Assembly (NCBI RefSeq): GCF_051020975.1
Contig: NW_027478158.1
Span: 11,222,001 to 11,286,000, forward strand
Length of the DNA stretch: 64,000 nucleotides
From: Osmia lignaria lignaria
Lineage: Eukaryota > Arthropoda > Insecta > Hymenoptera > Megachilidae
Direction: 5' to 3'
Part shown: in pieces, positions 11,554-24,259 of the stretch
Numbering within the stretch: position 1 is the first letter of the stretch
How the letters are laid out: every line of letters starts with the position of its first letter
Position numbers and translations under genes: made by a program
The notes under the pieces: generated by a model
Told to the model about the DNA's origin: nothing
The model's input: the letters and a program-made list of their open reading frames with translations, nothing else
The model's database searches: none

Positions 11554-13533
11554 AGAGTTATCTCAAAGAAAGGGGCCACGGTGTTTCTGTATCTCTATTA
11601 TGTCGGTGCGGCTTCGGAACTTTTAAATATTTTGATATATCTCGAGAACTACGCATTTGATCAAAAAATATCATAGAACATAAAAAGTAGGAAACTTAAT
11701 TCTCTACAAAAAAGGTCTCTTAACATTTTGCCATAGCTCGCTTCGTTTCCGAGATATTTGCAGATTTATCTCAAGGGAAGGGGCCTGACGGACATATTTC
11801 GAGATATTTCTTCTTCTTGTTGTTCTTCTTCTGCACAGCTAAGCTGGAAGTGGCATTTGCAGCTCCCAATAGTGCAGAGTTATCTCAAAGAAAGGGGCCA
11901 CGGTGTTTCTGTATCTCTGTTATGTTGGTGCGGCTTCGGAACTTTTAAATATCTTGATATATCTCGAGAACTACGCATCTGATCAAAAAATATCATAGAA
12001 CATAAAAAGTAGGAAACTTAATTCTCTACAAAAAAGGTCTCTTAACATTTTGCCATAGCTCGCTTCGTTTCCGAGATATTTGCAGGTTTATCTCAAGGGA
12101 AGGGGCCTAACGGACATATTTCGGGATATTTCTTCTTCTTGTTGTTCTTCTTCTGCACAGCTAAGCTGGAAGTGGCATTTGCGGCTCGCACTAGTACACA
12201 GTTATCTCAAAGAAAGGGGCCACGGTGTTTCTGTATCTCTATTATGTTGGTGCGGCTTCGGAACTTTTAAATATCTCGATATATCTCGAAAACTACGCTT
12301 CTGATCAAAAAATATCATAGAACATAAATTGTAGGAAACATAATTCTCTACAAAAAACGTCTCTTAACATTTTCCCATAGCTCGCTTCGTTTCCGAGATA
12401 TTTGCAGATATATCCCAAGGGAAGGGGCCTGACGGACATATTTCGAGATATTTCTTCTTCTTGTTGTTCTTCTTCTGCACAGCTAAGCTGGAAGTGGCAT
12501 TTGTAGGTCGCAATAGTGCAGAGTTATCTCAAAGAAAGGGGCCACGGTGTTTCTGTATCTCTATTATGTCGGTGCGGCTTCGGAACTTTTAAATATTTTG
12601 ATATATCTCGAGAACTACGCATTTGATCAAAAAATATCATAGAACATAAAAAGTAGGAAACTTAATTCTCTACAAAAAAGGTCTCTTAACATTTTGCCAT
12701 AGCTCGCTTCGTTTCCGAGATATTTGCAGATTTATCTCAAGGGAAGGGGCCTGACGGACATATTTCGAGATATTTCTTCTTCTTGTTGTTCTTCTTCTGC
12801 ACAGCTAAGCTGGAAGTGGCATTTGCAGCTCCCAATAGTGCAGAGTTATCTCAAAGAAAGGGGCCACGGTGTTTCTGTATCTCTGTTATGTTGGTGCGGC
12901 TTCGGAACTTTTAAATATCTTGATATATCTCGAGAACTACGCATCTGATCAAAAAATATCATAGAACATAAAAAGTAGGAAACTTAATTCTCTACAAAAA
13001 AGGTCTCTTAACATTTTGCCATAGCTCGCTTCGTTTCCGAGATATTTGCAGGTTTATCTCAAGGGAAGGGGCCTAACGGACATATTTCGGGATATTTCTT
13101 CTTCTTGTTGTTCTTCTTCTGCACAGCTAAGCTGGAAGTGGCATTTGCGGCTCGCACTAGTACACAGTTATCTCAAAGAAAGGGGCCACGGTGTTTCTGT
13201 ATCTCTATTATGTTGGTGCGGCTTCGGAACTTTTAAATATCTCGATATATCTCGAAAACTACGCTTCTGATCAAAAAATATCATAGAACATAAATTGTAG
13301 GAAACATAATTCTCTACAAAAAACGTCTCTTAACATTTTCCCATAGCTCGCTTCGTTTCCGAGATATTTGCAGATATATCCCAAGGGAAGGGGCCTGACG
13401 GACATATTTCGAGATATTTCTTCTTCTTGTTGTTCTTCTTCTGCACAGCTAAGCTGGAAGTGGCATTTGTAGGTCGCAATAGTGCAGAGTTATCTCAAAG
13501 AAAGGGGCCACGGTGTTTCTGTATCTCTATTAT
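11554..13533 (+). repeat. Three-monomer tandem duplication (offset 966)
   Basis: About 11554-12567 matches 12520-13533. Shared markers are TATGTCGGTGCGG (about 11600 and 12567), a CAGCTCCCAATAG centre, CGGGATATTTC in the next head (12123, 13089) and ACATTTTCCCATAG (about 12368, 13334). The match ends where TGTCGGTGCGG meets TGTTGGTGCGCC. Confidence 0.85.
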
Positions 13534-14569
13534 GTTGGTGCGCCTTCGGAACTTTTAAATATCTCGATATATCTCGAAAACTACGCTTCTGATCAAAACA
13601 TATCATAGAACGTAAATTGTAGGAAACATTATTCTCTACAAAAAAGGTCTCTTAACATTTTGCCATAGCTCGCTTCGTTTCCGAGATATTTGCAGATTTA
13701 TCTCAAGGGAAGGGGCCTGACGGACATATTTCGAGATATTTCTTCTTCATGTTGTTCTTCTTCTGCACAGCTAAGCTGGAAGTGGCATTTGCAGCGCGCC
13801 ATAGTGCAGAGTTATCTCAAAGAAAGGGGCCACGGTGTTTCTGTATCTCTATTATGTTGGTGCGGCTTCGGAACTTTTAAATATCTTGATATATCTCGAG
13901 AACTATGCATCTGATCAAAAAATATCATAGAACATAAAAAGTAGGAAACTTAATTCTCTACAAAAAAGGTCTCTTAACATTTTGCCATAGCTTGCTTCGT
14001 TTCCGAGATATTTGCAGATTTATCTCAAGGGAAGGGGCATGACGGACATATTTCGAGATATTTCTTCTTCTTGTTGTTCTTCTTCTGCACAGCTAAGCTG
14101 GAAGTGGCATTTGCGGCTCGCACTAGTGCAGAGTTATCTCAAAGAAAGGGGCCACGGTGTTTCTGTATCTCTATTATGTTGGTGCGGCTTCGGAACTTTT
14201 AAATATCTCGATATATCTCGAAAACTACGCTTCTGATCAAAAAATATCATAGAACATAAATTGTAGGAAACATAATTCTCTACAAAAAAGGTCTCTTAAC
14301 ATTTTGCCATAGCTCGCTTCGTTTCCGAGATATTTGCAGATATATCTCAAGGGAAGGGGCCTGACGGACATATTTCGAGATATTTCTTCTTCTTGTTGTT
14401 CTTCTTCTGCACAACTAAGCTGAAAGTGGCATTTACAGCTCGCAATAGTGCAAAGTTATCTCAAAGAAAGGGGCCACGGTGTTTCTGTATCTCTGTTATG
14501 TTGGTGCGGCTTCGGAACTTTTAAATATCTTGATATATCTCGAGAACTACGCATCTGATCAAAAAATAT

Positions 14570-15530
14570 CATAGAACATAAAAAGTAGGAAACTTAATTC
14601 TCTACAAAAAAGGTCTCTTAACATTTTGCCATAGCTCGCTTCGTTTCCGAGATATTTGCAGATTTATCTCAAGGGAAGGGGCCTGACGGACATATTTCGA
14701 GATATTTCTTCTTCTTGTTGTTCTTCTTCTGCACAGCTAAGCTGGAAGTGGCATTTGCAGCTCCCAATAGTGCCGAGTTATCTCAAAGAAAGGGGCCACG
14801 GTGTTTCTGTATCTCTGTTATGTTGGTGCGGCTTCGGAACTTTTAAATATCTTGATATATCTCGAGAACTACGCATCTGATCAAAAAATATCATAGAACA
14901 TAAAAAGTAGGAAACTTAATTCTCTACAAAAAAGGTCTCTTAACATTTTGCCATAGCTCGCTTCGTTTCCGAGATATTTGCAGGTTTATCTCAAGGGAAG
15001 GGGCCTAACGGACATATTTCGGGATATTTCTTCTTCTTGTTGTTCTTCTTCTGCACAGCTAAGCTGGAAGTGGCATTTGCGGCTCGCACTAGTACACAGT
15101 TATCTCAAAGAAAGGGGCCTCGGTGTTTCTGTATCTCTATTATGTTGGTGCGGCTTCGGAACTTTTAAATATCTCGATATATCTCGAAAACTACGCTTCT
15201 GATCAAAAAATATCATAGAACATAAATTGTAGGAAACATAATTCTCTACAAAAAACGTCTCTTAACATTTTCCCATAGCTCGCTTCGTTTCCGAGATATT
15301 TGCAGATATATCCCAAGGGAAGGGGCCTGACGGACATATTTCGAGATATTTCTTCTTCTTGTTGTTCTTCTTCTGCACAGCTAAGCTGGAAGTGGCATTT
15401 GTAGGTCGCAATAGTGCAGAGTTATCTCAAATAAAGGGGCCACGGTGTTTCTGTATCTCTGTTATGTTGGTGCGGCTTCGGAACTTTTAAATATCTTGAT
15501 ATATCTCGAGAACTACGCATCTGATCAAAA
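14570..15530 (+). repeat. Three-monomer block, copy 1 (offset 2254 to 16824-17778)
   Basis: This block holds monomers at 14656 (CAGCTCCCAATAGTGCCGAG), 14978 (GGTTTATC head, GTACACAG) and 15300 (P centre with CTCAAATAAAGG and TTTTCCCATAG). It recurs at about 16824-17778. One visible difference is GGGGCCTCGG at about 15117 against GGGGCCACGG in the other copy. Confidence 0.8.
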
Positions 15531-16823
15531 AATATCATAGAACATAAAAAGTAGGAAACTTAATTCTCTACAAAAAAGGTCTCTTAACATTTTGCCATAG
15601 CTCGCTTCGTTTCCGAGATATTTGCAGGTTTATCTCAAGGGAAGGGGCCTAACGGACATATTTCGAGATATTTGTTCTTCTTCTTGTTCTTCTTCTGCAC
15701 AGCTAAGCTGGAAGTGGCATTTGCGGCTCGCACTAGTACACAGTTATCTCAAAGAAAGGGGCCACGGTGTTTCTGTATCTCTATTATGTTGGTGCGGCTT
15801 CGGAACTTTTAAATATCTCGATATATCTCGAAAACTACGCTTCTGATCAAAAAATATCATAGAACATAAATTGTAGGAAACATAATTCTCTACAAAAAAC
15901 GTCTCTTGACATTTTGCCATAGCTCGCTTCGTTTCCGAGATATTTGCAGATATATCCCAAGGGAAGGGGCCTGACGGACATATTTCGAGATATTTCTTCT
16001 TCTTGTTGTTCTTCTTCTGCACAGCTAAGCTGGAAGTGGCATTTGTAGGTCGCAATAGTGCAGAGTTATCTCAAAGAAAGGGGCCACGGTGTTTCTGTAT
16101 CTCTATTATGTTGGTGCGCCTTCGGAACTTTTAAATATCTCGATATATCTCGAAAACTACGCTTCTGATCAAAAAATATCATAGAACGTAAATTGTAGGA
16201 AACATTATTCTCTACAAAAAAGGTCTCTTAACATTTTGCCATAGCTCGCTTCGTTTCCGAGATATTTGCAGATTTATCTCAAGGGAAGGGGCCTGACGGA
16301 CATATTTCGAGATATTTCTTCTTCATGTTGTTCTTCTTCTGCACAGCTAAGCTGGAAGTGGCATTTGCAGCGCGCCATAGTGCAGAGTTATCTCAAAGAA
16401 AGGGGCCACGGTGTTTCTGTATCTCTATTATGTTGGTGCGGCTTCGGAACTTTTAAATATCTTGATATGTCTCGAGAACTACGCATCTGATCAAAAAATA
16501 TCATAGAACCTAAAAAGTAGGAAACTTAATTCTCTACAAAAAAGGTCTCTTAACATTTTGCCATAGCTCGCTTCGTTTCCGAGATATTTGCAGGTTTATC
16601 TCAAGGGAAGGGGCCTAACGGACATATTTCGAGATATTTCTTCTTCTTGTTGTTCTTCTTCTGCACAGCTAAGCTGGAAGTGGCATTTGCGGCTCGCACT
16701 AGTGCAGAGTTATCTCAAAGAAAGGGGCCACGGTGTTTCTGTATCTCTATTATGTTGGTGCGGCTTCGGAACTTTTAAATATTTTGATATATCTCGAGAA
16801 CTACGCATTTGATCAAAAAATAT

Positions 16824-17778
16824 CATAGAACATAAAAAGTAGGAAACTTAATTCTCTACAAAAAAGGTCTCTTAACATTTTGCCATAGCTCGCTTCGTTT
16901 CCGAGATATTTGCAGATTTATCTCAAGGGAAGGGGCCTGACGGACATATTTCGAGATATTTCTTCTTCTTGTTGTTCTTCTTCTGCACAGCTAAGCTGGA
17001 AGTGGCATTTGCAGCTCCCAATAGTGCCGAGTTATCTCAAAGAAAGGGGCCACGGTGTTTCTGTATCTCTGTTATGTTGGTGCGGCTTCGGAACTTTTAA
17101 ATATCTTGATATATCTCGAGAACTACGCATCTGATCAAAAAATATCATAGAACATAAAAAGTAGGAAACTTAATTCTCTACAAAAAAGGTCTCTTAACAT
17201 TTTGCCATAGCTCGCTTCGTTTCCGAGATATTTGCAGGTTTATCTCAAGGGAAGGGGCCTAACGGACATATTTCGGGATATTTCTTCTTCTTGTTGTTCT
17301 TCTTCTGCACAGCTAAGCTGGAAGTGGCATTTGCGGCTCGCACTAGTACACAGTTATCTCAAAGAAAGGGGCCACGGTGTTTCTGTATCTCTATTATGTT
17401 GGTGCGGCTTCGGAACTTTTAAATATCTCGATATATCTCGAAAACTACGCTTCTGATCAAAAAATATCATAGAACATAAATTGTAGGAAACATAATTCTC
17501 TACAAAAAACGTCTCATAACATTTTCCCATAGCTCGCTTCGTTTCCGAGATATTTGCAGATATATCCCAAGGGAAGGGGCCTGACGGACATATTTCGAGA
17601 TATTTCTTCTTCTTGTTGTTCTTCTTCTGCACAGCTAAGCTGGAAGTGGCATTTGTAGGTCGCAATAGTGCAGAGTTATCTCAAATAAAGGGGCCACGGT
17701 GTTTCTGTATCTCTGTTATGTTGGTGCGGCTTCGGAACTTTTAAATATCTTGATATATCTCGAGAACTACGCATCTGA
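16824..17778 (+). repeat. Three-monomer block, copy 2
   Basis: Copy of about 14570-15530, seven monomers downstream. It keeps CAATAGTGCCGAG, GTACACAG, TTTTCCCATAG and CTCAAATAAAGG. The pairing breaks near 17769, where CTGATGAAAAAATATC replaces CTGATCAAAAAATATC. Confidence 0.8.
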
Positions 17779-19600
17779 TGAAAAAATATCATAGAACATA
17801 AAAAGTAGGAAACTTAATTGTCTACAAAAAAGGTCTCTTAACATTTTGCCATAGCTCGCTTCGTTTCCGAGATATTTGCAGGTTTATCTCAAGGGAAGGG
17901 GCCTAACGGACATATTTCGAGATATTTCTTCTTCTTGTTGTTCTTCTTCTGCACAGCTAAGCTGGAAGTGGCATTTGCGGCTCGCACTAGTGCAGAGTTA
18001 TCTCAAAGAAAGGGGCCACGTTGTTTCTGTATCTCTATTATGTTGGTGCGGCTTCGGAACTTTTAAATATTTTGATATATCTCGAGAACTACGCATTTGA
18101 TCAAAAAATATCATAGAACATAAAAAGTAGGAAACTTAATTCTCTACAAAAAAGGTCTCTTAACATTTTGCCATAGCTCGCTTCGTTTCCGAGATATTTG
18201 CAGATTTATCTCAAGGGAAGGGGCCTGACGGACATATTTCGAGATATTTCTTCTTCTTGTTGTTCTTCTTCTGCACAGCTAAGCTGGAAGTGGCATTTGC
18301 AGCTCCCAATAGTGCCGAGTTATCTCAAAGAAAGGGGCCACGGTGTTTCTGTATCTCTGTTATGTTGGTGCGGCTTCGGAACTTTTAAATATCTTGATAT
18401 ATCTCGAGAACTACGCATCTGATCAAAAAATATCATAGAACATAAAAAGTAGGAAACTTAATTCTCTACAAAAAAGGTCTCTTAAGATTTTGCCATAGCT
18501 CGCTTCGTTTCCGAGATATTTGCAGGTTTATCTCAAGGGAAGGGGCCTAACGGACATATTTCCAGATATTTGTTCTTCTTCTTGTTCTTCTTCTGCACAG
18601 CTAAGCTGGAAGTGGCATTTGCGGCTCGCACTAGTACACAGTTATCTCAAAGAAAGGGGCCACGGTGTTTCTGTATCTCTATTATGTTGGTTGCGGCTTC
18701 GGAACTTTTAAATATCTCGATATATCTCGAAAACTACGCTTCTGATCAAAAAATATCATAGAACATAAATTGTAGGAAACATAATTCTCTACAAAAAACG
18801 TCTCTTAACATTTTGCCATAGCTCGCTTCGTTTCCGAGATATTTGCAGATATATCCCAAGGGAAGGGGCCTGACGGACATATTTCGAGATATTTCTTCTT
18901 CTTGTTGTTCTTCTTCTGCACAGCTAAGCTGGAAGTGGCATTTGTAGGTCGCAATAGTGCAGAGTTATCTCAAAGAAAGGGGCCACGGTGTTTCTGTATC
19001 TCTATTATGTTGGTGCGCCTTCGGAACTTTTAAATATCTCGATATATCTCGAAAACTACGCTTCTGATCAAAAAATATAATAGAACGTAAATTGTAGGAA
19101 ACATTATTCTCTACAAAAAAGGTCTCTTAACATTTTGCCATAGCTCGCTTCGTTTCCGAGATATTTGCAGATTTATCTCAAGGGAAGGGGCCTGACGGAC
19201 ATATTTCGAGATATTTCTTCTTCATGTTGTTCTTCTTCTGCACAGCTAAGCTGGAAGTGGCATTTGCAGCGCGCCATAGTGCAGAGTTATCTCAAAGAAA
19301 GGGGCCACGGTGTTTCTGTATCTCTATTATGTTGGTGCGGCTTCGGAACTTTTAAATATCTTGATATATCTCGAGAACTACGCATCTGATCAAAAAATAT
19401 CATAGAACATAAAAAGTAGGAAACTTAATTCTCTACAAAAAAGGTCTCTTAACATTTTGCCATAGCTCGCTTCGTTTCCGAGATATTTGCAGATTTATCT
19501 CAAGGGAAGGGGCCTGACGGACATATTTCGAGATATTTCTTCTTCTTGTTGTTCTTCTTCTGCACAGCTAAGCTGGAAGTGGCATTTGCGGCTCGCACTA
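17725..19600 (+). repeat. Nine-monomer-offset duplication, copy 1
   Basis: About 1.88 kb that recurs at about 20624-22499 (offset 2899, i.e. 9 x 322 + 1). It carries rare markers shared only with its partner: CTGATGAAAAAATATC plus AATTGTCTAC, ATTTCCAGATATTTGTTC, an inserted T (TTGGTTGCGGC at about 18691) and AAAATATAATAGAACG. I noticed three differences from the partner, near 18021, 18315 and 18486. Confidence 0.88.
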
Positions 19601-20623
19601 GTACACAGTTATCTCAAAGAAAGGGGCCACGGTGTTTCTGTATCTCTATTATGTTGGTGCGGCTTCGGAACTTTTAAATATCTCGATATATCTCGAAAAC
19701 TACGCTTCTGATCAAAAAATATCATAGAACATAAATTGTAGGAAACATAATTCTCTACAAAAAACGTCTCTTAACATTTTCCCATAGCTCGCTTCGTTTC
19801 CGAGATATTTGCAGATATATCCCAAGGGAAGGGGCCTGACGGACATATTTCGAGATATTTCTTCTTCTTGTTGTTCTTCTTCTGCACAGCTAAGCTGGAA
19901 GTGGCATTTGTAGGTCGCAATAGTGCAGAGTTATCTCAAATAAAGGGGCCACGGTGTTTCTGTATCTCTGTTATGTTGGTGCGGCTTCGGAACTTTTAAA
20001 TATCTTGATATATCTCGAGAACTACGCATCTGATCAAAAAATATCATAGAACATAAAAAGTAGGAAACTTAATTCTCTACAAAAAAGGTCTCTTAACATT
20101 TTGCCATAGCTCGCTTCGTTTCCGAGATATTTGCAGGTTTATCTCAAGGGAAGGGGCCTAACGGACATATTTCGAGATATTTGTTCTTCTTCTTGTTCTT
20201 CTTCTGCACAGCTAAGCTGGAAGTCGCATTTGCGGCTCGCACTAGTACACAGTTATCTCAAAGAAAGGGGCCACGGTGTTTCTGTATCTCTATTATGTTG
20301 GTGCGGCTTCGGAACTTTTAAATATCTCGATATATCTCGAAAACTACGCTTCTGATCAAAAAATATCATAGAACATAAATTGTAGGAAACATAATTCTCT
20401 ACAAAAAACGTCTCTTAACATTTTGCCATAGCTCGCTTCGTTTCCGAGATATTTGCAGATATATCCCAAGGGAAGGGGCCTGACGGACATATTTCGAGAT
20501 ATTTCTTCTTCTTGTTGTTCTTCTTCTGCACAGCTAAGCTGGAAGTGGCATTTGTAGGTCGCAATAGTGCAGAGTTATCTCAAAGAAAGGGGCCACGGTG
20601 TTTCTGTATCTCTATTATGTTTG

Positions 20624-22499
20624 TGCGGCTTCGGAACTTTTAAATATCTTGATATATCTCGAGAACTACGCATCTGATGAAAAAATATCATAGAACATAA
20701 AAAGTAGGAAACTTAATTGTCTACAAAAAAGGTCTCTTAACATTTTGCCATAGCTCGCTTCGTTTCCGAGATATTTGCAGGTTTATCTCAAGGGAAGGGG
20801 CCTAACGGACATATTTCGAGATATTTCTTCTTCTTGTTGTTCTTCTTCTGCACAGCTAAGCTGGAAGTGGCATTTGCGGCTCGCACTAGTGCAGAGTTAT
20901 CTCAAAGAAAGGGGCCACGGTGTTTCTGTATCTCTATTATGTTGGTGCGGCTTCGGAACTTTTAAATATTTTGATATATCTCGAGAACTACGCATTTGAT
21001 CAAAAAATATCATAGAACATAAAAAGTAGGAAACTTAATTCTCTACAAAAAAGGTCTCTTAACATTTTGCCATAGCTCGCTTCGTTTCCGAGATATTTGC
21101 AGATTTATCTCAAGGGAAGGGGCCTGACGGACATATTTCGAGATATTTCTTCTTCTTGTTGTTCTTCTTCTGCACAGCTAAGCTGGAAGTGGCATTTGCA
21201 GCTCCCAATAGTGCAGAGTTATCTCAAAGAAAGGGGCCACGGTGTTTCTGTATCTCTGTTATGTTGGTGCGGCTTCGGAACTTTTAAATATCTTGATATA
21301 TCTCGAGAACTACGCATCTGATCAAAAAATATCATAGAACATAAAAAGTAGGAAACTTAATTCTCTACAAAAAAGGTCTCTTAACATTTTGCCATAGCTC
21401 GCTTCGTTTCCGAGATATTTGCAGGTTTATCTCAAGGGAAGGGGCCTAACGGACATATTTCCAGATATTTGTTCTTCTTCTTGTTCTTCTTCTGCACAGC
21501 TAAGCTGGAAGTGGCATTTGCGGCTCGCACTAGTACACAGTTATCTCAAAGAAAGGGGCCACGGTGTTTCTGTATCTCTATTATGTTGGTTGCGGCTTCG
21601 GAACTTTTAAATATCTCGATATATCTCGAAAACTACGCTTCTGATCAAAAAATATCATAGAACATAAATTGTAGGAAACATAATTCTCTACAAAAAACGT
21701 CTCTTAACATTTTGCCATAGCTCGCTTCGTTTCCGAGATATTTGCAGATATATCCCAAGGGAAGGGGCCTGACGGACATATTTCGAGATATTTCTTCTTC
21801 TTGTTGTTCTTCTTCTGCACAGCTAAGCTGGAAGTGGCATTTGTAGGTCGCAATAGTGCAGAGTTATCTCAAAGAAAGGGGCCACGGTGTTTCTGTATCT
21901 CTATTATGTTGGTGCGCCTTCGGAACTTTTAAATATCTCGATATATCTCGAAAACTACGCTTCTGATCAAAAAATATAATAGAACGTAAATTGTAGGAAA
22001 CATTATTCTCTACAAAAAAGGTCTCTTAACATTTTGCCATAGCTCGCTTCGTTTCCGAGATATTTGCAGATTTATCTCAAGGGAAGGGGCCTGACGGACA
22101 TATTTCGAGATATTTCTTCTTCATGTTGTTCTTCTTCTGCACAGCTAAGCTGGAAGTGGCATTTGCAGCGCGCCATAGTGCAGAGTTATCTCAAAGAAAG
22201 GGGCCACGGTGTTTCTGTATCTCTATTATGTTGGTGCGGCTTCGGAACTTTTAAATATCTTGATATATCTCGAGAACTACGCATCTGATCAAAAAATATC
22301 ATAGAACATAAAAAGTAGGAAACTTAATTCTCTACAAAAAAGGTCTCTTAACATTTTGCCATAGCTCGCTTCGTTTCCGAGATATTTGCAGATTTATCTC
22401 AAGGGAAGGGGCCTGACGGACATATTTCGAGATATTTCTTCTTCTTGTTGTTCTTCTTCTGCACAGCTAAGCTGGAAGTGGCATTTGCGGCTCGCACTA
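20624..22499 (+). repeat. Nine-monomer-offset duplication, copy 2
   Basis: Partner of about 17725-19600, including the same inserted T at about 21591 and the same AAAATATAATAGAACG at about 21975. The match ends where CACTAGTACACAG of copy 1 faces CACTAGTGCAGCG here. Confidence 0.88.
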
Positions 22500-24259
22500 G
22501 TGCAGCGTTTTCTCAAAGAAAGGGGCCACGGTGTTTCTGTATCTCTATTATGTTGGTGCGGCTTCGGAACTTTTAAATATCTTGATATATCTCGAGAACT
22601 ACGCATCTGATCAAAAAATATCATAGAACATAAAAAGTAGGAAACTTAATTCTCTACAAAAAAGGTCTCTTAACATTTTGCCATAGCTCGCTTCGTTTCC
22701 GAGATATTTGCAGATTTATCTCAAGGGAAGGGGCATGACGGACATATTTCGAGATATTTCTTCTTCTTGTTGTTCTTCTTCTGCACAGCTAAGCTGGAAG
22801 TGGCATTTGCGGCTCGCACTAGTGCAGAGTTATCTCAAAGAAAGGGGCCACGGTGTTTCTGTATCTCTATTATGTTGGTGCGGCTTCGGAACTTTTAAAT
22901 ATCTCGATATATCTCGAAAACTACGCTTCTGATCAAAAAATATCATAGAACATAAAAAGTAGGAAACTTAATTGTCTACAAAAAAGGTCTCTTAACATTT
23001 TGCCATAGCTCGCTTCGTTTCCGAGATATTTGCAGGTTTATCTCAAGGGAAGGGGCCTAACGGACATATTTCGAGATATTTCTTCTTCTTGTTGTTCTTC
23101 TTCTGCACAACTAAGCTGAAAGTGGCATTTACAGCTCGCAATAGTGCAAAGTTATCTCAAAGAAAGGGGCCACGGTGTTTCTGTATCTCTATTATGTTGG
23201 TGCGGCTTCGGAACTTTTAAATATTTTGATATATCTCGAGAACTACGCATTTGATCAAAAAATATCATAGAACATAAAAAGTAGGAAACTTAATTCTCTA
23301 CAAAAAAGGTCTCTTAACATTTTGCCATAGCTCGCTTCGTTTCCGAGATATTTGCAGATTTATCTCAAGGGAAGGGGCCTGACGGACATATTTCGAGATA
23401 TTTCTTCTTCTTGTTGTTCTTCTTCTGCACAGCTAAGCTGGAAGTGGCATTTGCGGCTCGCAATAGTGCAGAGTTATCTCAGAGAAAGGGGCCACGGTGT
23501 TTCTGTATCTCTATTATGTTGGTGCGGCTTCGGAACTTTTAAATATCTTGATATATCTCGAGAACTACGCATCTGATCAAAAAATATCATAGAACATAAA
23601 AAGTAGGAAACTTAATTCTCTACAAAAAAGGTCTCTTAACATTTTGCCATAGCTCGCTTCGTTTCCGAGATATTTGCAGATTTATCTCAAGGGAACGGGG
23701 CCTGACGGACATATTTCGAGATATTTCTTCTTCTTGTTGTTCTTCTTCTGCACAGCTAAGCTGGAAGTGGCATTTGCGGCTCGCACTAGTGCAGCGTTAT
23801 CTCAAAGAAAGGGGCCACGGTGTTTCTGTATCTCTATTATGTTGGTGCGGCTTCGGAACTTTTAAATATCTTGATATATCTCGAGAACTATGCATCTGAT
23901 CAAAAAATATCATAGAACATAAAAAGTAGGAAACTTAATTCTCTACAAAAAAGGTCTCTTAACATTTTGCCATAGCTCGCTTCGTTTCCGAGATATTTGC
24001 AGATTTATCTCAAGGGAAGGGGCATGACGGACATATTTCGAGATATTTCTTCTTCTTGTTGTTCTTCTTCTGCACAGCTAAGCTGGAAGTGGCATTTGCG
24101 GCTCGCACTAGTGCAGAGTTATCTCAAAGAAAGGGGCCACGGTGTTTCTGTATCTCTATTATGTTGGTGCGGCTTCGGAACTTTTAAATATCTCGATATA
24201 TCTCGAAAACTACGCTTCTGATCAAAAAATATCATAGAACATAAATTATAGGAAACATA
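22005..24259 (+). repeat. Seven-monomer higher-order unit, tandem copy 1 (2255 bp)
   Basis: Monomers at 22064, 22386, 22708, 23030, 23352, 23674 and 23997, each of a distinct type: GCGCGCCATAG centre; GCGTTTTCTC; CATGACGG head; TGA centre; CTCAGAGAAAGG; inserted C (GGGAACGGGG at 23696); CATGACGG head. The whole order repeats at once as 24260-26514. The similarity at offset 2255 runs on to about 24332/26587. The unit is 2255 rather than 2254 because of the inserted C. Confidence 0.9.
22708..23029 (+). repeat. Monomer subtype with GGGGCATGACGG head
   Basis: One C-to-A change turns GGGGCCTGACGG into GGGGCATGACGG. This places an ATG in the long open frame 10 codons after the usual TTG. Copies start at about 9826, 14012, 22708, 23997, 24963, 26252, 26896, 28507, 29474 and 31407. 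They cluster at 22.7-31.4 kb because the surrounding multi-monomer blocks were duplicated. Confidence 0.85.

Noticed and set aside
15744..17665. Reverse-strand open frames of 65-103 aa (10800-11030, 15744-16055, 17354-17665, 22394-22624, 24649-24879, 53307-53537, 54917-55147, 60329-60526, 62583-62780)
   Set aside because: Each exists only where a chance substitution removes an antisense stop in that monomer. Duplicate copies reflect block duplication, not selection.
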